The notes beneath the pieces were generated by a model, which was given only the letters and a program-made list of their open reading frames with translations, was not told the origin of the DNA and did no database searches. A stretch of DNA of 64,000 bases from the NCBI RefSeq assembly GCF_021018895.1, contig NC_079384.1:3043140-3107139 (forward strand), given 5' to 3'. Source of the stretch: Seriola aureovittata. Lineage: Eukaryota; Chordata; Actinopteri; Carangiformes; Carangidae. The position numbers and the translations under genes were made by a program. This document shows, one piece after another, positions 1 to 50,355 of the stretch. How positions within the stretch are numbered: the stretch's first letter is position 1; each line of letters starts with the position of its first letter.

Positions 1-978
1 TTTTTCATCAAGAGACTGAAGCTGTGGATGGGACTCACCAAGGCTAAAGAGGTGAAGAGTTGTAGTAGCAGTGTTGTGTTTGAGACGTTGATGTTGCTTA
101 TTCCACACGTTTCTTTTCCTTTCTAGTTCAGGCACAGGGTGAAGTTCGAAGGCATGGACATCCCTCCTTCCAGATCCTCCCAGGAATCCCGTCTCTCCAC
201 CTTTTCATCCACCCTGCCCTCCTCCTATTCTCCTTCCCTGTCCTCCTCATTTTCATCCCCCCGTCCCCCGTCCTCAGCTCTGTCCGTGAGGTCCGAGGAC
301 TCATCGGTGTCCGAGCCTGGGTTTGACGTCTCTCCCTACCTGGACCGCCTAGCCCCCTGTGTCACTGCTCTGCTGTCCCGTTTTGATCGGGTCAACCAGA
401 TAACCGAGGATATTCACAACCTGGAAATGAAGCTGGAGGAGGCGCAGACCAGGAGAAGGAACAGGTGGATCAGTAACAACGAGGAAGTTGCAAAAAGATT
501 CGGAGGGTCGACAACAAAGCCAAAGGAACCAGAAGACGGAAGGTTAACAGGAGAACTTAAACACAGGACGACGGGTCCTCTTTACAACGAGCCGTCCTCC
601 GATTCTTACGATCCCCCCGCACTTCACTCCTCTGCTGCCTCCATCTGCATCTTTCCCCGAACACTGAGCTCCTACTCCGAGTCTGAGTCTGAGTCTGCAT
701 CTAGAGTCTGCGGTTTGTATCCCGCCGGTTCTCCTAGTTTTGAACGGTTCCCCGGGAGAAGAGCTTGGCATTCTGGGAGCTCTCATTCAGCTGATGCGGC
801 TCAGAGGGGCTTCCAGTTCCTAGGAGGAGCCGTTCCACGTGGCGGAGAAAATTCAGCATTCACAAACGCCAGACCCAGGAGCGAAGAGGGGGTGAGGAGG
901 CGTGTCAGTGACGGGATCCCCGTGAAGAGGAAGGCTTGGATCTCTGAAGGACCGGACACTGAGCAAGATGACAGCTGA
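1..978 (+). CDS. 3' end of an unrecognised gene: two last coding exons of a Ser-rich, coiled-coil-containing protein
   Basis: Two exons are visible. Bases 1-51 read FFIKRLKLWMGLTKAKE in an open frame and end at a GAG|gtgaag donor. A 75-bp intron (52-126) ends in a pyrimidine-rich ...cctttctag acceptor, and the terminal exon runs 127-978 in the same phase (phase 0), starting FRHRVKFEGMD and ending with TGA at 976-978. The encoded C-terminal part has a basic segment, a Ser/Pro-rich low-complexity stretch (about 169-318), a predicted amphipathic coiled coil (about 379-468, heptad-spaced I/L with many E, K and R), a short SESESES run near 680-700 and a charged, Arg/Lys-rich tail. No catalytic motif, membrane segment or signal is seen. 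I do not recognise the family. The visible part would be an intracellular scaffold- or regulator-like tail, which is inference from composition only. The 5' part of the gene lies outside the window. Confidence 0.72.
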
Positions 979-1121
979 TTAATCCTATTGTCACTGATAG
1001 AGGTTGGGACTGGATCTCCGTAGCAGTCTTCAGCCGTAACACGCTGAAACAGCTGGACTGTATTGCTTCTTTGGAACTGCATCATTTTTCGGTCTCTTCT
1101 TGCCTCTGTGAGCTCTTTCAA

Positions 1122-1248
1122 AATAAATGTCTTGTATCCTCAGCAGTGTTCGGGAATCTCCAGTGTTACAGAAAACTGAATACTGAACTGAAAGAATGTG
1201 CTGAATGCTGTTGTACTTTTATATAAGAAACTCTGCAGATAAAATAAA
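1122..1248 (+). terminator. Polyadenylation signals of the first gene (AATAAA x2)
   Basis: AATAAA occurs at 1122-1127 and again at 1243-1248, 144 and 265 bp after the stop codon at 978. Both are canonical and either could end the transcript, giving a 3' UTR of roughly 160-290 nt. Confidence 0.55.
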
Positions 1249-1259
1249 GACAAGTGACC

Positions 1260-2060
1260 ATATGGTCTGAAGGTGGCTTCATGCTTCATTTCTTCAAACA
1301 TTTTGTATATAACAGGAAAACTGTCCCACCATGAAAGTACTGCGTGTTCTTCTATTTTTATTAATGTGTTTGGTGTGAGTAAATAACACGGTGATGTGAG
1401 TATTTTATCAGCAGTAATTCTTTTATCTGAAGGAAAAGAAACCTCAATAGAAGAGTAAACACATGATAACACTGCAGCAAACTCTGCTCCTGCTGAGAGC
1501 CACGCTGAGGTGGATGACAGCGGTGTTTGTCACTATAAAATTACCTTAATGGATAATGCATTTTGTATGATATGCAGCTTTGGTTTGGTTTTATTAAGAA
1601 CAATATATAAATAACATCCATGCAAAAATATTGAAAACAAACACAGATTTAATAGTAGAGTAATAGAGAATTGGTTATGACTATGCAAAGCCAAATATTT
1701 TAAATAAAATAACATTAAAATATAAAAGGCATTAAATAAAAACATGTAAAATTGAAGCATTGCTCAAGATAAGACTCAAAAAGCGAAGTTTCATATGTTT
1801 ATTCATTAATCTATCCTGAACGTCATTTGGTATCACCTTTTGACCTTGCAGAGTGACCCTTGGCATTCACCTGTCGATACCTTCAGCATGGACACAAATA
1901 TTAAGTTCTCCAAAAGTTTGTGTTCCTACCTTTAATCACAAAATTGACATTGTCTTGAGGTCAATGATTATTTTGTCCGTTATTTATCTTTACTTATCAT
2001 TTTCTGTGTGTGCGTGTGTGCGTTGCCTTATCGTCTCGCTGCGGTACAACGTCAGTCCAC
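1260..2060. other. Intergenic spacer between the first gene and pga
   Basis: AT-rich DNA with no ORF showing coding character and no recognised repeat. The last part contains the upstream promoter region of the pepsinogen gene. Confidence 0.6.
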
Positions 2061-2063
2061 CTG

Positions 2064-2070
2064 TATAAAA
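2064..2070 (+). promoter_or_regulatory. pga: TATA box of the pepsinogen gene
   Basis: TATAAAA sits about 30 bp before the inferred start of a short non-coding exon that ends with a good donor (CTACAG|gtgagt at 2117/2118). A strong TATA box suits a highly expressed digestive-enzyme gene. The exact start site is inferred from spacing. Confidence 0.7.
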
Positions 2071-2094
2071 GAGGACGCACGGCTCTCTGTAGCC

Positions 2095-2268
2095 ACTCGG
2101 GTTCTTAGAATCTACAGGTGAGTACACTGGGAGGACCACACTCCCACCGCATGACTGTTGCAGTTTGAATGTTTCTGCGATGTCACCGACCTTTTCTTGA
2201 GTCTGATGTTGTTGATCTGCACCCGCTGAAATACTTTGTCTTCTACAGTTGACAGCACAGCCGCGACA
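2095..2268 (+). other. pga: 5' UTR of pga: non-coding exon 1, intron, and leader of exon 2
   Basis: A short leader exon (about 2095-2117) ends at gtgagt, and an intron of 131 bp (2118-2248) ends at ttgtcttctacag. The leader resumes at 2249 and the start codon is at 2269. The start of the first exon is estimated from the TATA position, while both splice sites are read directly. Confidence 0.6.
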
Positions 2269-4727
<2,459 letters not shown>

Positions 4728-4874
4728 AGAACCCGAAGTCACCAATTAGAGACAAGAACCATGCAACAATCATAAATATGCAATTGTAGGACTTCCACAG
4801 TGCAACTGTAATATGTGATGCTTGAGACTCAAGTCTTTTCCTTGTCCTGTAGATGATTAAATTTTCTCAAATCC

Positions 4875-4880
4875 AATAAA
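4875..4880 (+). terminator. pga: pga polyadenylation signal
   Basis: AATAAA 148 bp after the stop codon, followed by a T/GT-rich stretch (gtgttttgttattt). Confidence 0.75.
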
Positions 4881-4889
4881 AAGAGTTTT

Positions 4890-5516
4890 GTCGATCAATT
4901 TGACTGGTGTTTTGTTATTTAACTGTACAACAAACAGACAAAATAAGCTGCTATAATACCTCATTTGTGACGGCAACCCGGCGAAACTAATCTGTTGATG
5001 CAAAGACACTAAAAACAAATCATACATGCAAAACAACTGCAGTGTTTTAAAGTGAACTCCACACAACAATACAACTATTTTGTGAGAAAACTCACTTTGA
5101 AAAGTTCTGATTCAGCTTTTGCAGGGTCCATCCCATTGCCATAGTTATAAGATATTCATAGATATACTTCATATCTGCTGAGCTACTGGGTGATCATATG
5201 AAAGCATGATGTTTCTGCCCTGGTCCCAGTCGCTCTTCAGGGGAGGGGAATCCTGTTGTGAAACACTGAAAGATGTTATTTTGGAAGCGGTATGAGCTCT
5301 AATTCGTTTTATTTGAAAGCCGCAGTAGCATTTTGTTAAAATGAAGTATTCTTTACCACTCTATGAAGGAGTTTGGCTCCAGACAAGGTATTGATACACA
5401 TTGATAAGATGGATGTGAAGCGGCTATTCAACCTTTTTGTCAAATCCTTTTAAGTGAGATAAAGCCAGGGTGAGGATGGGAGCTATGGGAGTTCTTAATA
5501 CAGCTGATATGTCTTT

Positions 5517-5549
<33 letters not shown>

Positions 5550-5765
5550 AATCTTTTCCCTCTTACTGCCATTACAACACTCTTAATCTCTCACAGACCA
5601 CTGATTGTTTAGAGTTTTCCTGGTTTGTTGGCGCGCCATCATGTGTCAATATAGGGTATTGCAATAAAGTGTTCACCTTAGGAAGGAAAATAAGTTTTGG
5701 CTGGTCAACAAAGTGGCTGACGTTAGCTTGCCAAACTAACTAAGCGACACACTTGGCGGATTAGG
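4890..5765. other. Spacer between pga and spata20, including the spata20 promoter region
   Basis: No gene. It contains a (TG)n microsatellite (5525-5549). From about 5690 the DNA becomes CpG-richer and leads into the first spata20 exon, which suggests a TATA-less promoter, though no core element could be fixed. Confidence 0.55.
5525..5549. repeat. (TG)n microsatellite
   Basis: About 12 TG units, preceded by a short TATATA run. Confidence 0.9.
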
Positions 5766-40889
<35,124 letters not shown>

Positions 40890-41317
40890 CGACCAAAGAA
40901 TTAAACAGGAGGGCAGCAATGCTCGACGACTGCACTCCGTCAATATGCAGCGCTAGCCTAGTTTTGCCATAGTAGAATACCAATGCTTGATGCGCTACAC
41001 TAGCAGTAGTGGTTACCAGCTCTTGATTAGCAAAACCAGCGAAGTATTACCTCGAATATCAACTCACGTTTTATCTTAGAGGGCTTTGTGAGACAGCAGC
41101 AGCGGCAGCCTCCTGAAAATATAGCACTTGCACAAAATGTCCTGGCTTGACTGTTAGCCCAGAAGTAAAGTACTGGCTCTGAATAGACCTTAGACCACTT
41201 GGACGAATTGGACCGAAAATGTTTTGCCATGTTGTCCTCTCCTCTCCTGTGTTTCAGCTCCCACATCCATGTCACATGGATCTGACAGGGGAGGCCTACA
41301 TGCCTCTGTTGTGTGTG

Positions 41318-41355
<38 letters not shown>

Positions 41356-41645
41356 AGGGTAAGGTGGTTTGCAGGTGTGTATTTTCCATATACATGAATT
41401 TTAAAGGTTCATCATGTATGTGTTTTTATTTATTTGGCAGTAACTTCTCGGTGAAGGAGCTGCTCTCTCACGAACCTCTGTGTAACATTTGCTCTCACGC
41501 TCGTTTGTTTGTCTGTTATCTGGGATTCTTCTCCGCTGCTGCAGAGACTCGTGTCTCATGAGACTTTTATCTTAAAGGTTTAGACAACAGTGCACAGCAT
41601 GTATACGCACAACCCTGAACAATAAAGATATTTCTCTTATAAGCA
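40890..41645 (+). other. spata20: spata20 3' UTR
   Basis: About 750 nt to the AATAAA at 41621-41626. Contains a GT microsatellite (about 41312-41352). No other coding signal. Confidence 0.65.
41621..41626 (+). terminator. spata20: spata20 polyadenylation signal
   Basis: AATAAA, the first canonical signal after the stop codon (732 bp downstream). Confidence 0.65.
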
Positions 41646-41730
41646 GCGTCCATTTCATGTTCTGTTTGTTTGAAATTGTTATTCTTGGACTTGGGGAATA
41701 CTATTCAATTTATTGTGTAGCGGTTGGGAA

Positions 41731-41744
41731 TTGGGGGGGGGGGG
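41731..41744. repeat. Poly-G tract
   Basis: About thirteen consecutive G, then tggg. Confidence 0.9.
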
Positions 41745-42100
41745 GTGGGCAGGACCGGGAACAGCTGTATATGCTGTTGTACATGAAAAGAAATAAATAC
41801 AGCAGGCTGTCATTGCTCGTGGTATTGCTTAAAGGAAGCATATATAGGGTGGAAAATATCGGCCCTAGCACGGAACCTTTGTAGAGTCATTGTCGACAAA
41901 CTGGAATTTATCTGATAAATATGACGTAAGGTTTTCGACGGTGGGCCTGAGCGCAAAGACACAAACAGCAGATTCAGAAAACATCCTCAGCAGCGGCGGT
42001 GCATCGAGCTCTCAGGGCCACCGTAGCTTCCTCGACGTGTCCCAGTCTCTGTAATCGAGTCCTGTGGAGTGAGACGAGTAAAGAGACGAGTCCGTTGTCT

Positions 42101-42232
42101 GAGGAGATCATCGGTAACTTTCAGCAGCGCTGTTCCAGTTCTACGATTGACTCTAAATCCTGATTGAAAAGCCATTAATCGCAAATAATCACATGACTTG
42201 GTTCGCCACAACTTTTCCAAGGATTTCAGAGA
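42101..42232 (-). mobile_element. LINE reverse-transcriptase fragment (L2-like), antisense
   Basis: The minus strand reads SLKSLEKLW...MAFQSGFRVNRRTGTALLKV then TDDLL. The pattern FQSGFR...TALLKVT.DLL is typical of the reverse-transcriptase domain of fish L2-like LINEs. The surrounding frame (41987-42361) is open but diverged, and no full element is present. Confidence 0.7.
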
Positions 42233-43114
42233 AACACTGGAACAAACCATCGAATAAATTGTGACATTTTTATGATGTGTTCTGTTTTCTCTCAGCAGGA
42301 ACGGAGTGAATGTTGCTATCAGTCTGCCTTCCTCTGCTTTTGTTCTATAAATAATCATCATACCGAGAGAAACCCACCGTTGTGTGTGCGCCCCCCCCCC
42401 AGCATGCTCAATGAAGGTAATGTAAACTGTGTGACTGTGTGTTAATACTGAGAAGGGGACGCATGGGAGATAGTGAGTATAAATGTCTTATGTATGAGAG
42501 CGGGAGACAGATGGACCGCTAATGTCGAGGCGAGGGAATTTGTCTCGGAGGGCGCCGCTCTGGGCTGTGGAGGCGATGGAGGAGAAACAACTCTGGAAGA
42601 GAAGAAGCAAACGTGACGCTTCCATCATGACACGACCTTCTTATCCACCAATAGAAACACCTTGACCATCTGCGCTTGTTTACTTGTCCTTCTCTTTCTG
42701 TCTCTACTTGTCTTTGACACCCCCCCCCCCTCTTCTTCTGCCTCTGTGGAAGAACAAGAAATTACCAAGAGAGAGAGAAAGAAAAAAACAGGGTGTGGAG
42801 GAGGAAAATGAGGATCAGAGACAGACAGATAGGAGAGAGGGATCACTCTGTTCCAATTTAGCTCCATTGTGTCCCGACCTCACTTTTCTTAACCTGTCAA
42901 GACTGGGAACAGTCACACTTTTTGTCACTTTGTGGATCCTTTTCATGTATTTCCACCAAATGCTTCCACGCTCTTATCTCCCCCTCGCTCTCTCCGATTC
43001 TCACCCTATCATCTTCCTCCAGGTTGGGACCTCATCTATCTTTGGTCTCTCCTTCTTTATTCCTCTGCATGTAATCATGTTGGAACTGCTGTCTCCTCAT
43101 TTATTCCCCCCCAC

Positions 43115-43145
<31 letters not shown>

Positions 43146-43439
43146 TGCTTATATGCAGCGTTTGTTACCCCCCCCCCCTTTTGAATTCCATCACTTGTCT
43201 CATTATTGTTCCGCACTAATTGTTTTGATGAGCTGCGCAAGCTAAATTTTCATTAGCGCTGGGATTAGTGGTTGACCCCAGCTAACCTGTTGGCCCACTA
43301 ATTATGGAGCTATAATCTGCACACCACAGATCAGTGATGATATTGATGATAATTTTACAGAAATATATAAACAGCAAAAGTAGTTACAAAGTGCTTAAAT
43401 AAGAAACTGTAATAAAACTAGAACTAACTCCTCGTGGTT

Positions 43440-43710
43440 TTCTGTTTATCCAGTCGTATAAAATATGAACCATTTGTGTGAAATTTTGTCATAATTTCTG
43501 TGTGAAGTCTTGAGTTATGGCTGAAAAGTGTTTTGTGAGGTCACACTGACTTTGACCTTTGACCTTCCCAAAATCTAATCAGTTCATCCTTGAGTCCTAG
43601 TGAATATTTGTTCCTTCAAGGCGTTACTGAGATATCGTGTCCACGAGAATGGGTTGACCTGAGAACAATACGGCTCTGGCTCTGACTGTCGCCGACACAG
43701 AGGAATAATA
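43440..43710. repeat. 'tttgacctttgacct' teleost dispersed repeat
   Basis: Contains 'gtcacactgactttgacctt', 'ccaaaatctaatcagttcat', 'ttgagtcctagtgaatattt' and 'tactgagatatcgtgtccac', the recognisable order of a very common fish repeat. Confidence 0.6.
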
Positions 43711-43958
43711 AATAAATAAAAAATATGTGAAAGTCAGTTAAAGGCCAGTTTGATACGGTGTGTTCTTGAGCTGATGCTGAACAAAAAGTACAGAAGTAGC
43801 AGTGTGGATTGTGAATGGTACAGAAAGTGTTTCCACAGCATTGGTGCCATTACAGCAAGTGCACACTCACTCTTTGTCGCAATTCAGGAAAAGTGCCAGA
43901 GGAGTTATTTCTGCCGAGCTGCAGTAGGTGCGCCCTTGTACATATGGGGGTGACAAGG

Positions 43959-44180
43959 TCAGAGATGGACTGGAGCCAATCCACTTAACACACAAGTGAT
44001 AAGTAGAAGTTTGAACTGTATTGTGGAAGCAACGAGAGGCCGCTGAAGGTAAAGTGAAATTGAGAGATAGTGTGTTCTCTTCTCAGGTGACAGCTGAGCG
44101 GCTTGGACTGATTGAAGACGATTTACTTGCAATTTAGTGAGTGCAGAACAGAGAGAGACACAATAATCAAGACAGGATGA
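43959..44180 (-). mobile_element. LINE reverse-transcriptase C-terminal fragment, antisense
   Basis: The minus strand reads FHTFISSCLDYCVSLCSALT, QVNRLQSVQAAQ, RTHYLSIS and FKLLLITCVLSGLAPVHL. This is the layout of the conserved region after the LINE polymerase domain (F.SSRLDYCN.L...NRLQ..QNAAA...FKILLL...LNGLAP.YL). Diverged and incomplete. Confidence 0.72.
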
Positions 44181-45594
44181 AATGAAGGTGTGAAAAGATA
44201 TGTCCAGATTAGCTGCAGCAGGCCCGTCTCCAGTCACTCAGTTTGGGGTAGCACTTTATTTCCAAGATAACAAAATACATTTCATTCATTAATTAGAATC
44301 CTGTATTTTCTGTTATCTAGAAAAAATATCAGACGCAGCCTTCACGAGATACAGACATATTAACCTCTCCTGAATATCTACCGTAGGTTTAGTGAAAGCC
44401 TCAATAGCTTTCCAAAAAATACTTCTTTATATTCCCTGAAAAGACGGATGAACGTTCCTTTGCTTTTGAGTCTAGGACAGTTCGGGGAATTGTATTTCAA
44501 GATACGCATCTTCACTGAAGCGAGACAAAGTTTATGAAATCTAAAATTAGCCTTTTTGATTTTGCTTCTTGTAAATGAACAGTGTGTTCTGCTGCGTACA
44601 CTAACCGTATATCTTGTTAAAGTCATGCCATTTCTGTGCATGTTTGTTCCATGATTCTGGTGTGGTTATGCCACACCAGAGTGTGCGTGCATGCGTGCAC
44701 GCTATTGTGCTCGCTATCAGGTATGGCTGCTGTGTTTCAGTCTTTCTATGTGATAATGAGGCCACAGGGGTCTCAGAGCAGCGACACACTAACTTGGAGA
44801 GAGGAGAACATTCGGAGGCAGAGGGAAGGTGTTATTCTCGTCTAATATCTCTGAGCTCAAAAAACACGGATGCGTCTTAAAAATTTCCCTCCACAGAACA
44901 TTGCACAACCGATAAACTTGCTGGTTACTTTTACAAACTTGAGGTGTAAAAGTGCCTTGTGTGTAATCACCCCAATAAGTGTTTGTTCTATACTTATATA
45001 TGTTTTTATATTTTTTATTTTAAACATGTCGGTCATCTCATTCTGGGAAAGTGGTCTCAGACTTTAGGACTCTACTTTGGTTTTGGAAAAATGCTCTATA
45101 AATAAAGACTTTAATATATATATATATATATAGACTGTAAGTGATGTTAAAAAATCCAACATCCAAGATGGCCGACAAAACATCAGATATGCTAATAACC
45201 TCAGGAACATCTGTCCAGTCCCTCTATAGAAGAAGACTTGCAGGTGATAACAAGTGACATGTAAGGAGCAATATTATTAATCGATTTGTCAAATATTGAT
45301 TTTTTTTTTACAAGCAGAAAATGACAGTTCTACTAAAGTGGACATCTTGCGTTAGCAGTTATCATTAAACACACAAATCATGCTGTACTAAAACTTTTAC
45401 AAATGTGTTAAAATTTTGTCTGTAGTGACATTTTCTCACTAAATAAGTCGATATGTATTAGAATTACGTAATTTCCCGGGTGTTTACAACAAAGGTAATA
45501 TTTTGTGCTAATTCAGTCTATATTGTTTTGATCATCACTTTGCATATCCTGAAATTCCCTCAGGCACATATGAAGCTTTACAATTGGCTTTTTT

Positions 45595-45812
45595 CATTCA
45601 ATAAACCTCCAAAACACAAAGACATTCAATTTACTATCAGATACAACAACTAAAGTATTAATTCCTCACATTTGAGATGCTGCAACCTGCAGGATGTAGT
45701 AATTATTATTACTTGAAAACAGACTTAAATGACTGATCAATTATTACACATTTGCTGAATAATTTTTTGACCAGCTAATTGATTAATGGATTAATAATTG
45801 CAGCTCTAGATA
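45595..45812. repeat. 'gattaatggattaataattgcagctcta' type teleost repeat
   Basis: Ends 'ttgattaatggattaataat' then 'tgcagctcta', the classic end of a very common fish element, and is AT-rich throughout. Confidence 0.55.
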
Positions 45813-46439
45813 TTATTTTTATATAAATATATATATATTTTATTTTTAGGGAAATTAATTTTGGTAATGTTTACAAAACAGCAGTAGTTTTAATTAGTGC
45901 AGCTTTGAGAGTAATACCAAATTGGACTACTCCATGTTTTTGCTCATATGAAGCGTGGTTTGTCAGAATGCCTGGGGTGATGCTGGGAATGATCGATTAG
46001 AGGCTATTGTTGTGGGAGGTGGTGATGGAAGTGAAGAAGGATCTGTCTATTCGCATTCATCATCACTTCCTCTGGAGTCAGTGGGAGGGATAGAAAGACA
46101 GAAACAGACACAGCATCATGACAAACTGCTATGAATCCACTCATTTCCCACTTTACTGCACCATACAGTCCGTGGCACGAAAACAGCGTGTCTGTCGCCT
46201 AATTTCTCCCACTCTTCTCCTCTCAGTATCTTCCCCAGCTTGTCTTGCTCTCTCTGACATTTCCACCCATACTGCAACCGTGTTGGATCACGGCTCAGAC
46301 TACATCAGAAGCAGCAGCATGTCAAAAGCAGTCAAGCAGTCAGAGCGCATCCAGCTAGATACCGTCGGCCCGGGTGGAGCCCGAGAGGTAATGGAGTTAT
46401 CGTCACGGTCGAGATGAAAAACACTCAACTTGAAATTTA

Positions 46440-46870
46440 ACATGAATGAACACCAGAATGCAGAATGTATATGTTCTGTGTGAGGCTTCCAAGTGGCATC
46501 CTCAGGGGCTGAAAAATAAAACCAACATGGAGGAACCAGAAGCTGCAGTTCCTGTAATGGCCACTAGAGTCTGACTCCAACAGTGAGTCAGTCCCCATAG
46601 ACTCCCATGTTAAAATGTCCAACTTTACAGCAGAAATAAACATGTTTACAGCCTGGTACAAAAACTGTTTTGGTCTCTAGAGCTAATTTCCTCCTTTATG
46701 ACACCTGTTTATATAACTCACCTGCTTACATTTTATTAAGGACTAAGGTTATGGAGAATTGAGGGCGGGGCCTCTTTGAGTGACAAGTGGGTGAGCACAT
46801 TAGCATTTAGCTCCTGTGCCAACCTCAGCACCAATACAGTCTTAAAGAGCATGACTGTATGACTGACTGA
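46440..46870 (-). mobile_element. Antisense copy of the dispersed fish element seen at 37.0-37.27 kb
   Basis: Read on the minus strand: 'gctcacccacttgtcactca', 'aaagttggacattttaacat', 'gggagtctatggggactgac' and 'ctagtggccattacaggaac', ending 'gaggatgccacttggaagcc'. The first block matches 37168-37190. Confidence 0.65.
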
Positions 46871-49800
46871 CTCTTAATAGTCATAAGCCCTCGTACACTT
46901 GCTGGAGTATTCGAGTGGCAAATTCTTATCCACTCTGGGTTCCTATGAATTATCTAGAAATTTGTTTCTATCTGCATGTTTTTGCACCTTAGTAAAAAAA
47001 AATCTATATTAATTTGTATGTTTTATGGACAAAGATTTTATTCTGCCATTAAGTCACTTGGTGTCTTGGCGCTGTGTGAGTGTGGTAATAATGTGTAGGG
47101 GCAGATGGGATGGACTGAGGAGAATGGAACTAACAGAAGAACAAAGGGTCGCCAGGTCAGTGATTTAGAGTGAGACAGGCAGAGAGAAATATGAGGTGGG
47201 TTGCCAGAGACAACACTGTAATGATTTTTTATTACTGCACCTTTGATTATTATGGTTTTAGTGCAGTGTAGAAAAGTGGCTGTCTTCCTTGTGAGGTGGG
47301 ATCCCCTGTAACTTGTTTTATTGCCGTTCAGTCACTTTGTGTGTACGTTACCACCGCCCTTGTGTTATTGTGTTCCCTTCTCCAGCTGCAGCACCGCACC
47401 ATAAAGCTTTCTGGTGGATATAAACTCCTGCGCCAGTAGAGATATTATTAGATATTATAAACAACGTGAGCAGAGATTCCTTTTCCCTCGCGAGAGCAAG
47501 AAAAAACCATTTCAGAGCCGCTTCACCGGTCTATAAATTACACCATGAAACGCTCCCTGAGACAGGTGTGTTTCTTAAACGCATTCTGTATGGAAGCATG
47601 TTACTGCCAGAAGAAGACAAAGGAAATAAATGAAATGAACATCTGTAAACAAATAACATCATCACGTCCTATTCTCTCGTCCTCTCTGTGCTCATGTATA
47701 TATATATAGAGTGTTTTAATACTGCCGAATCCCCAGTTCTAATTCGCAGGTTTTCCTGTTTCTGTTGTCAGACAACGGAACAAAACTGAAGCCGTCGTTT
47801 GTTTAGCTTCTTACTAACAGTTAAATGAGTTATTTATCTGGCACTTGTAGCCAAATACACAACAGTTACAGTTTGCTCCTTACTGAGAGCCAGTGTTTAT
47901 AAAATTCAAATGAATGTAACTTGCCTGCACTTCGACACGAGTCAGCTAAGTGTGTGTTATAAAATTTTAAAACAGACATCATCAAGAGAGGAAATTGATC
48001 GCATATTTTCTCATTTTCCTTGGAACAGAAGAGCATTAATCATTGTGTTTTATGGTTACTGGATGAAAAACAAATTCCTTGGAGGCCTTGACCAGAGTGG
48101 CAAATAAAGTACTTCAGCTGTAGTTGTGAGTCAGGCAGGTTATCATTCACTTTTTATTTTTGTTTGTTAAAAAAAGGACAGTAAAAACAGATGTCACTGT
48201 TACCGACTCATAGCGGCTGATGGGCTGAGGAACAAAGAGAAAAAGTGGGTGACGAAGAAACATGAGAGAGCTAATCAGCGTTTTATCAGCGCAACAGAGT
48301 GAACATTCGCTCCGTCTCCCTCCCTCCTGCTCTTCGCGTAGATTCATCATGTGTTGTCAGGCCCAGTTTGTGTGGTTGGTAGGGAGGTAACTAGAGCAAT
48401 GGAGACTGAGGGGGGAACAAGGCGACTAGTTCATCATGTTAGCCTAGTTAGATGAAAGCGGAGAGATGAAAGCAGAGAGGAAAAGAAAAGATGCTCATTA
48501 AATCCTTCTTTCCCCTCTGCCCATCTCCACATTTCCCCGTTTCCCTCCTCACTTCCTTCCTCTTCCCTCTTACTCAGCATCACAGTTTTGCATCATGCTC
48601 GGTTGAGAGAAACATAAGCGTCTGCGCGAGACAACGGGGTAATTATACACTTCCTGCTGCTCATTTTGTCCCCTAGATCGGGATCAATATCACTGTTTTT
48701 GAAAGGTAGAATCCGCCGTCACTGATGTGATCCTGTGTAGTCAGGATTGTTTTCCCCCGTTCGCTGAGCCAAACTGCCACAGGCCAGAGCCGGGATCATT
48801 TCACATGAAGTTACACATGAAATTACACCAGTGTAGTCATGTGGCTGCTCCCTTGGATTCATCATGTTGTGAGTTCTTACATATTGCTGTTTTTATGAAC
48901 ATATCTCTGAAAATTAAATAAGAGGGTCTTTTAATATAGTTCATTTATTCAATGGATTGCACAAACACACACACACATTCAAGTGGCCATGCCCGTCTTC
49001 GTGTCTGAGCCCTTGACATTTGCTCGACATTTGATGACATTTGTCGACACATGTAAACTGCAGGATTTGAGAGTTTATCAAAAATGGAAGGAGAATAGTG
49101 ATGCTCAAATGTCAACAGGCTCCGGCCATCTGTTAATGTAATGGCTCCAGCGCTGAGGTGAACCGCACAGTGGGACGAAGCGACGCTGGACGCTTGCGCT
49201 CAGTCTCAGCTCAGAATCAGGATGCTGCTTACACACAGTGAGCTGGATGCTGTGTGTGGTGGAGAAAATGTGTCAGTGGCGGCAGGATAATTACAGTTCA
49301 TTTTGGTTTATTTGGCAATAATTTGGTATTTTGTTTGGGGTTGTAATATACTCACAAAAGTAATCGTTGAGGTCTGGGAACACGGCAACATGAAGTATGA
49401 AGATCAAACCAACAGTTTAGCAAAATTATACGGTATTTACCACTTTATTTGGACGTAAACTGAGAGTTACGTTCGTAACAATGGCTCTATGAATTCTGGA
49501 TGTTCTTAACACTAAGTGACATCTGTCTCGTGCACACACAGGTCTAGTATTCACCGCAGCACAAATCTCACTTACAGGCACCCACAGACACCAAAATGCA
49601 TGTTATGTGACCTAATTTCTGAAAATGTACTTCTTTCGCATGTGACTTCAATCCAACCTAAAATACATCAGCTCATACTTGTTTTTGTTTTTTTTTTGTA
49701 TTTTTTAGCCCTGTAAAAAGTCATGTTTGATAACCACCTGTAGTTTATACTTTATACAAGAACAATGCTCCCAAATACGTCTCTAGTATTCTATAGGCCT

Positions 49801-50355
49801 AATACTTTATGTAGGTCTTTATAGTTCATTTTTTCACTGGCGCCCCTAAAACATCTCTAAAAGAAAAACTGAGAGAAAAGTGCTTTAACTCTTTAATATG
49901 AAACAATAAAAAAACCTACTGAAGCATTTTGATGCTTAACAAACCTTTTGGAATCAATCAAGCCTGAGCTCACACCTCTCACATCTCATTGGCTTTTGCT
50001 CAGAAGTGCCCACCCCCTTAGTTTGCTGTGATTGGTCAGCAGAGACGCCTATCTTCATAGAGCTGTGAAAAAAACACAGGCTCACCTCATTACGTCTTAC
50101 GCTCCCTGACGTGAGCCGTCTTCTCCTGACTGAGTGACACCTGAGCGGATATTTGAATGGAGGGCGCCATTTTGCGGCCAGAAAGCTAACGAAAACAAAC
50201 ACACCAGAGCGGGAAGAGGAGACAAGAGAGATGCTGTGGATTAAAAAGTTGCTAGGTCATCACCCTGTGGATTCTCGTGATATCAATAACCTGGAATACT
50301 TTTATGATTTGATTTTGTGATCAGTGGACCCGTACGGACTAAAGGAATATAAATA

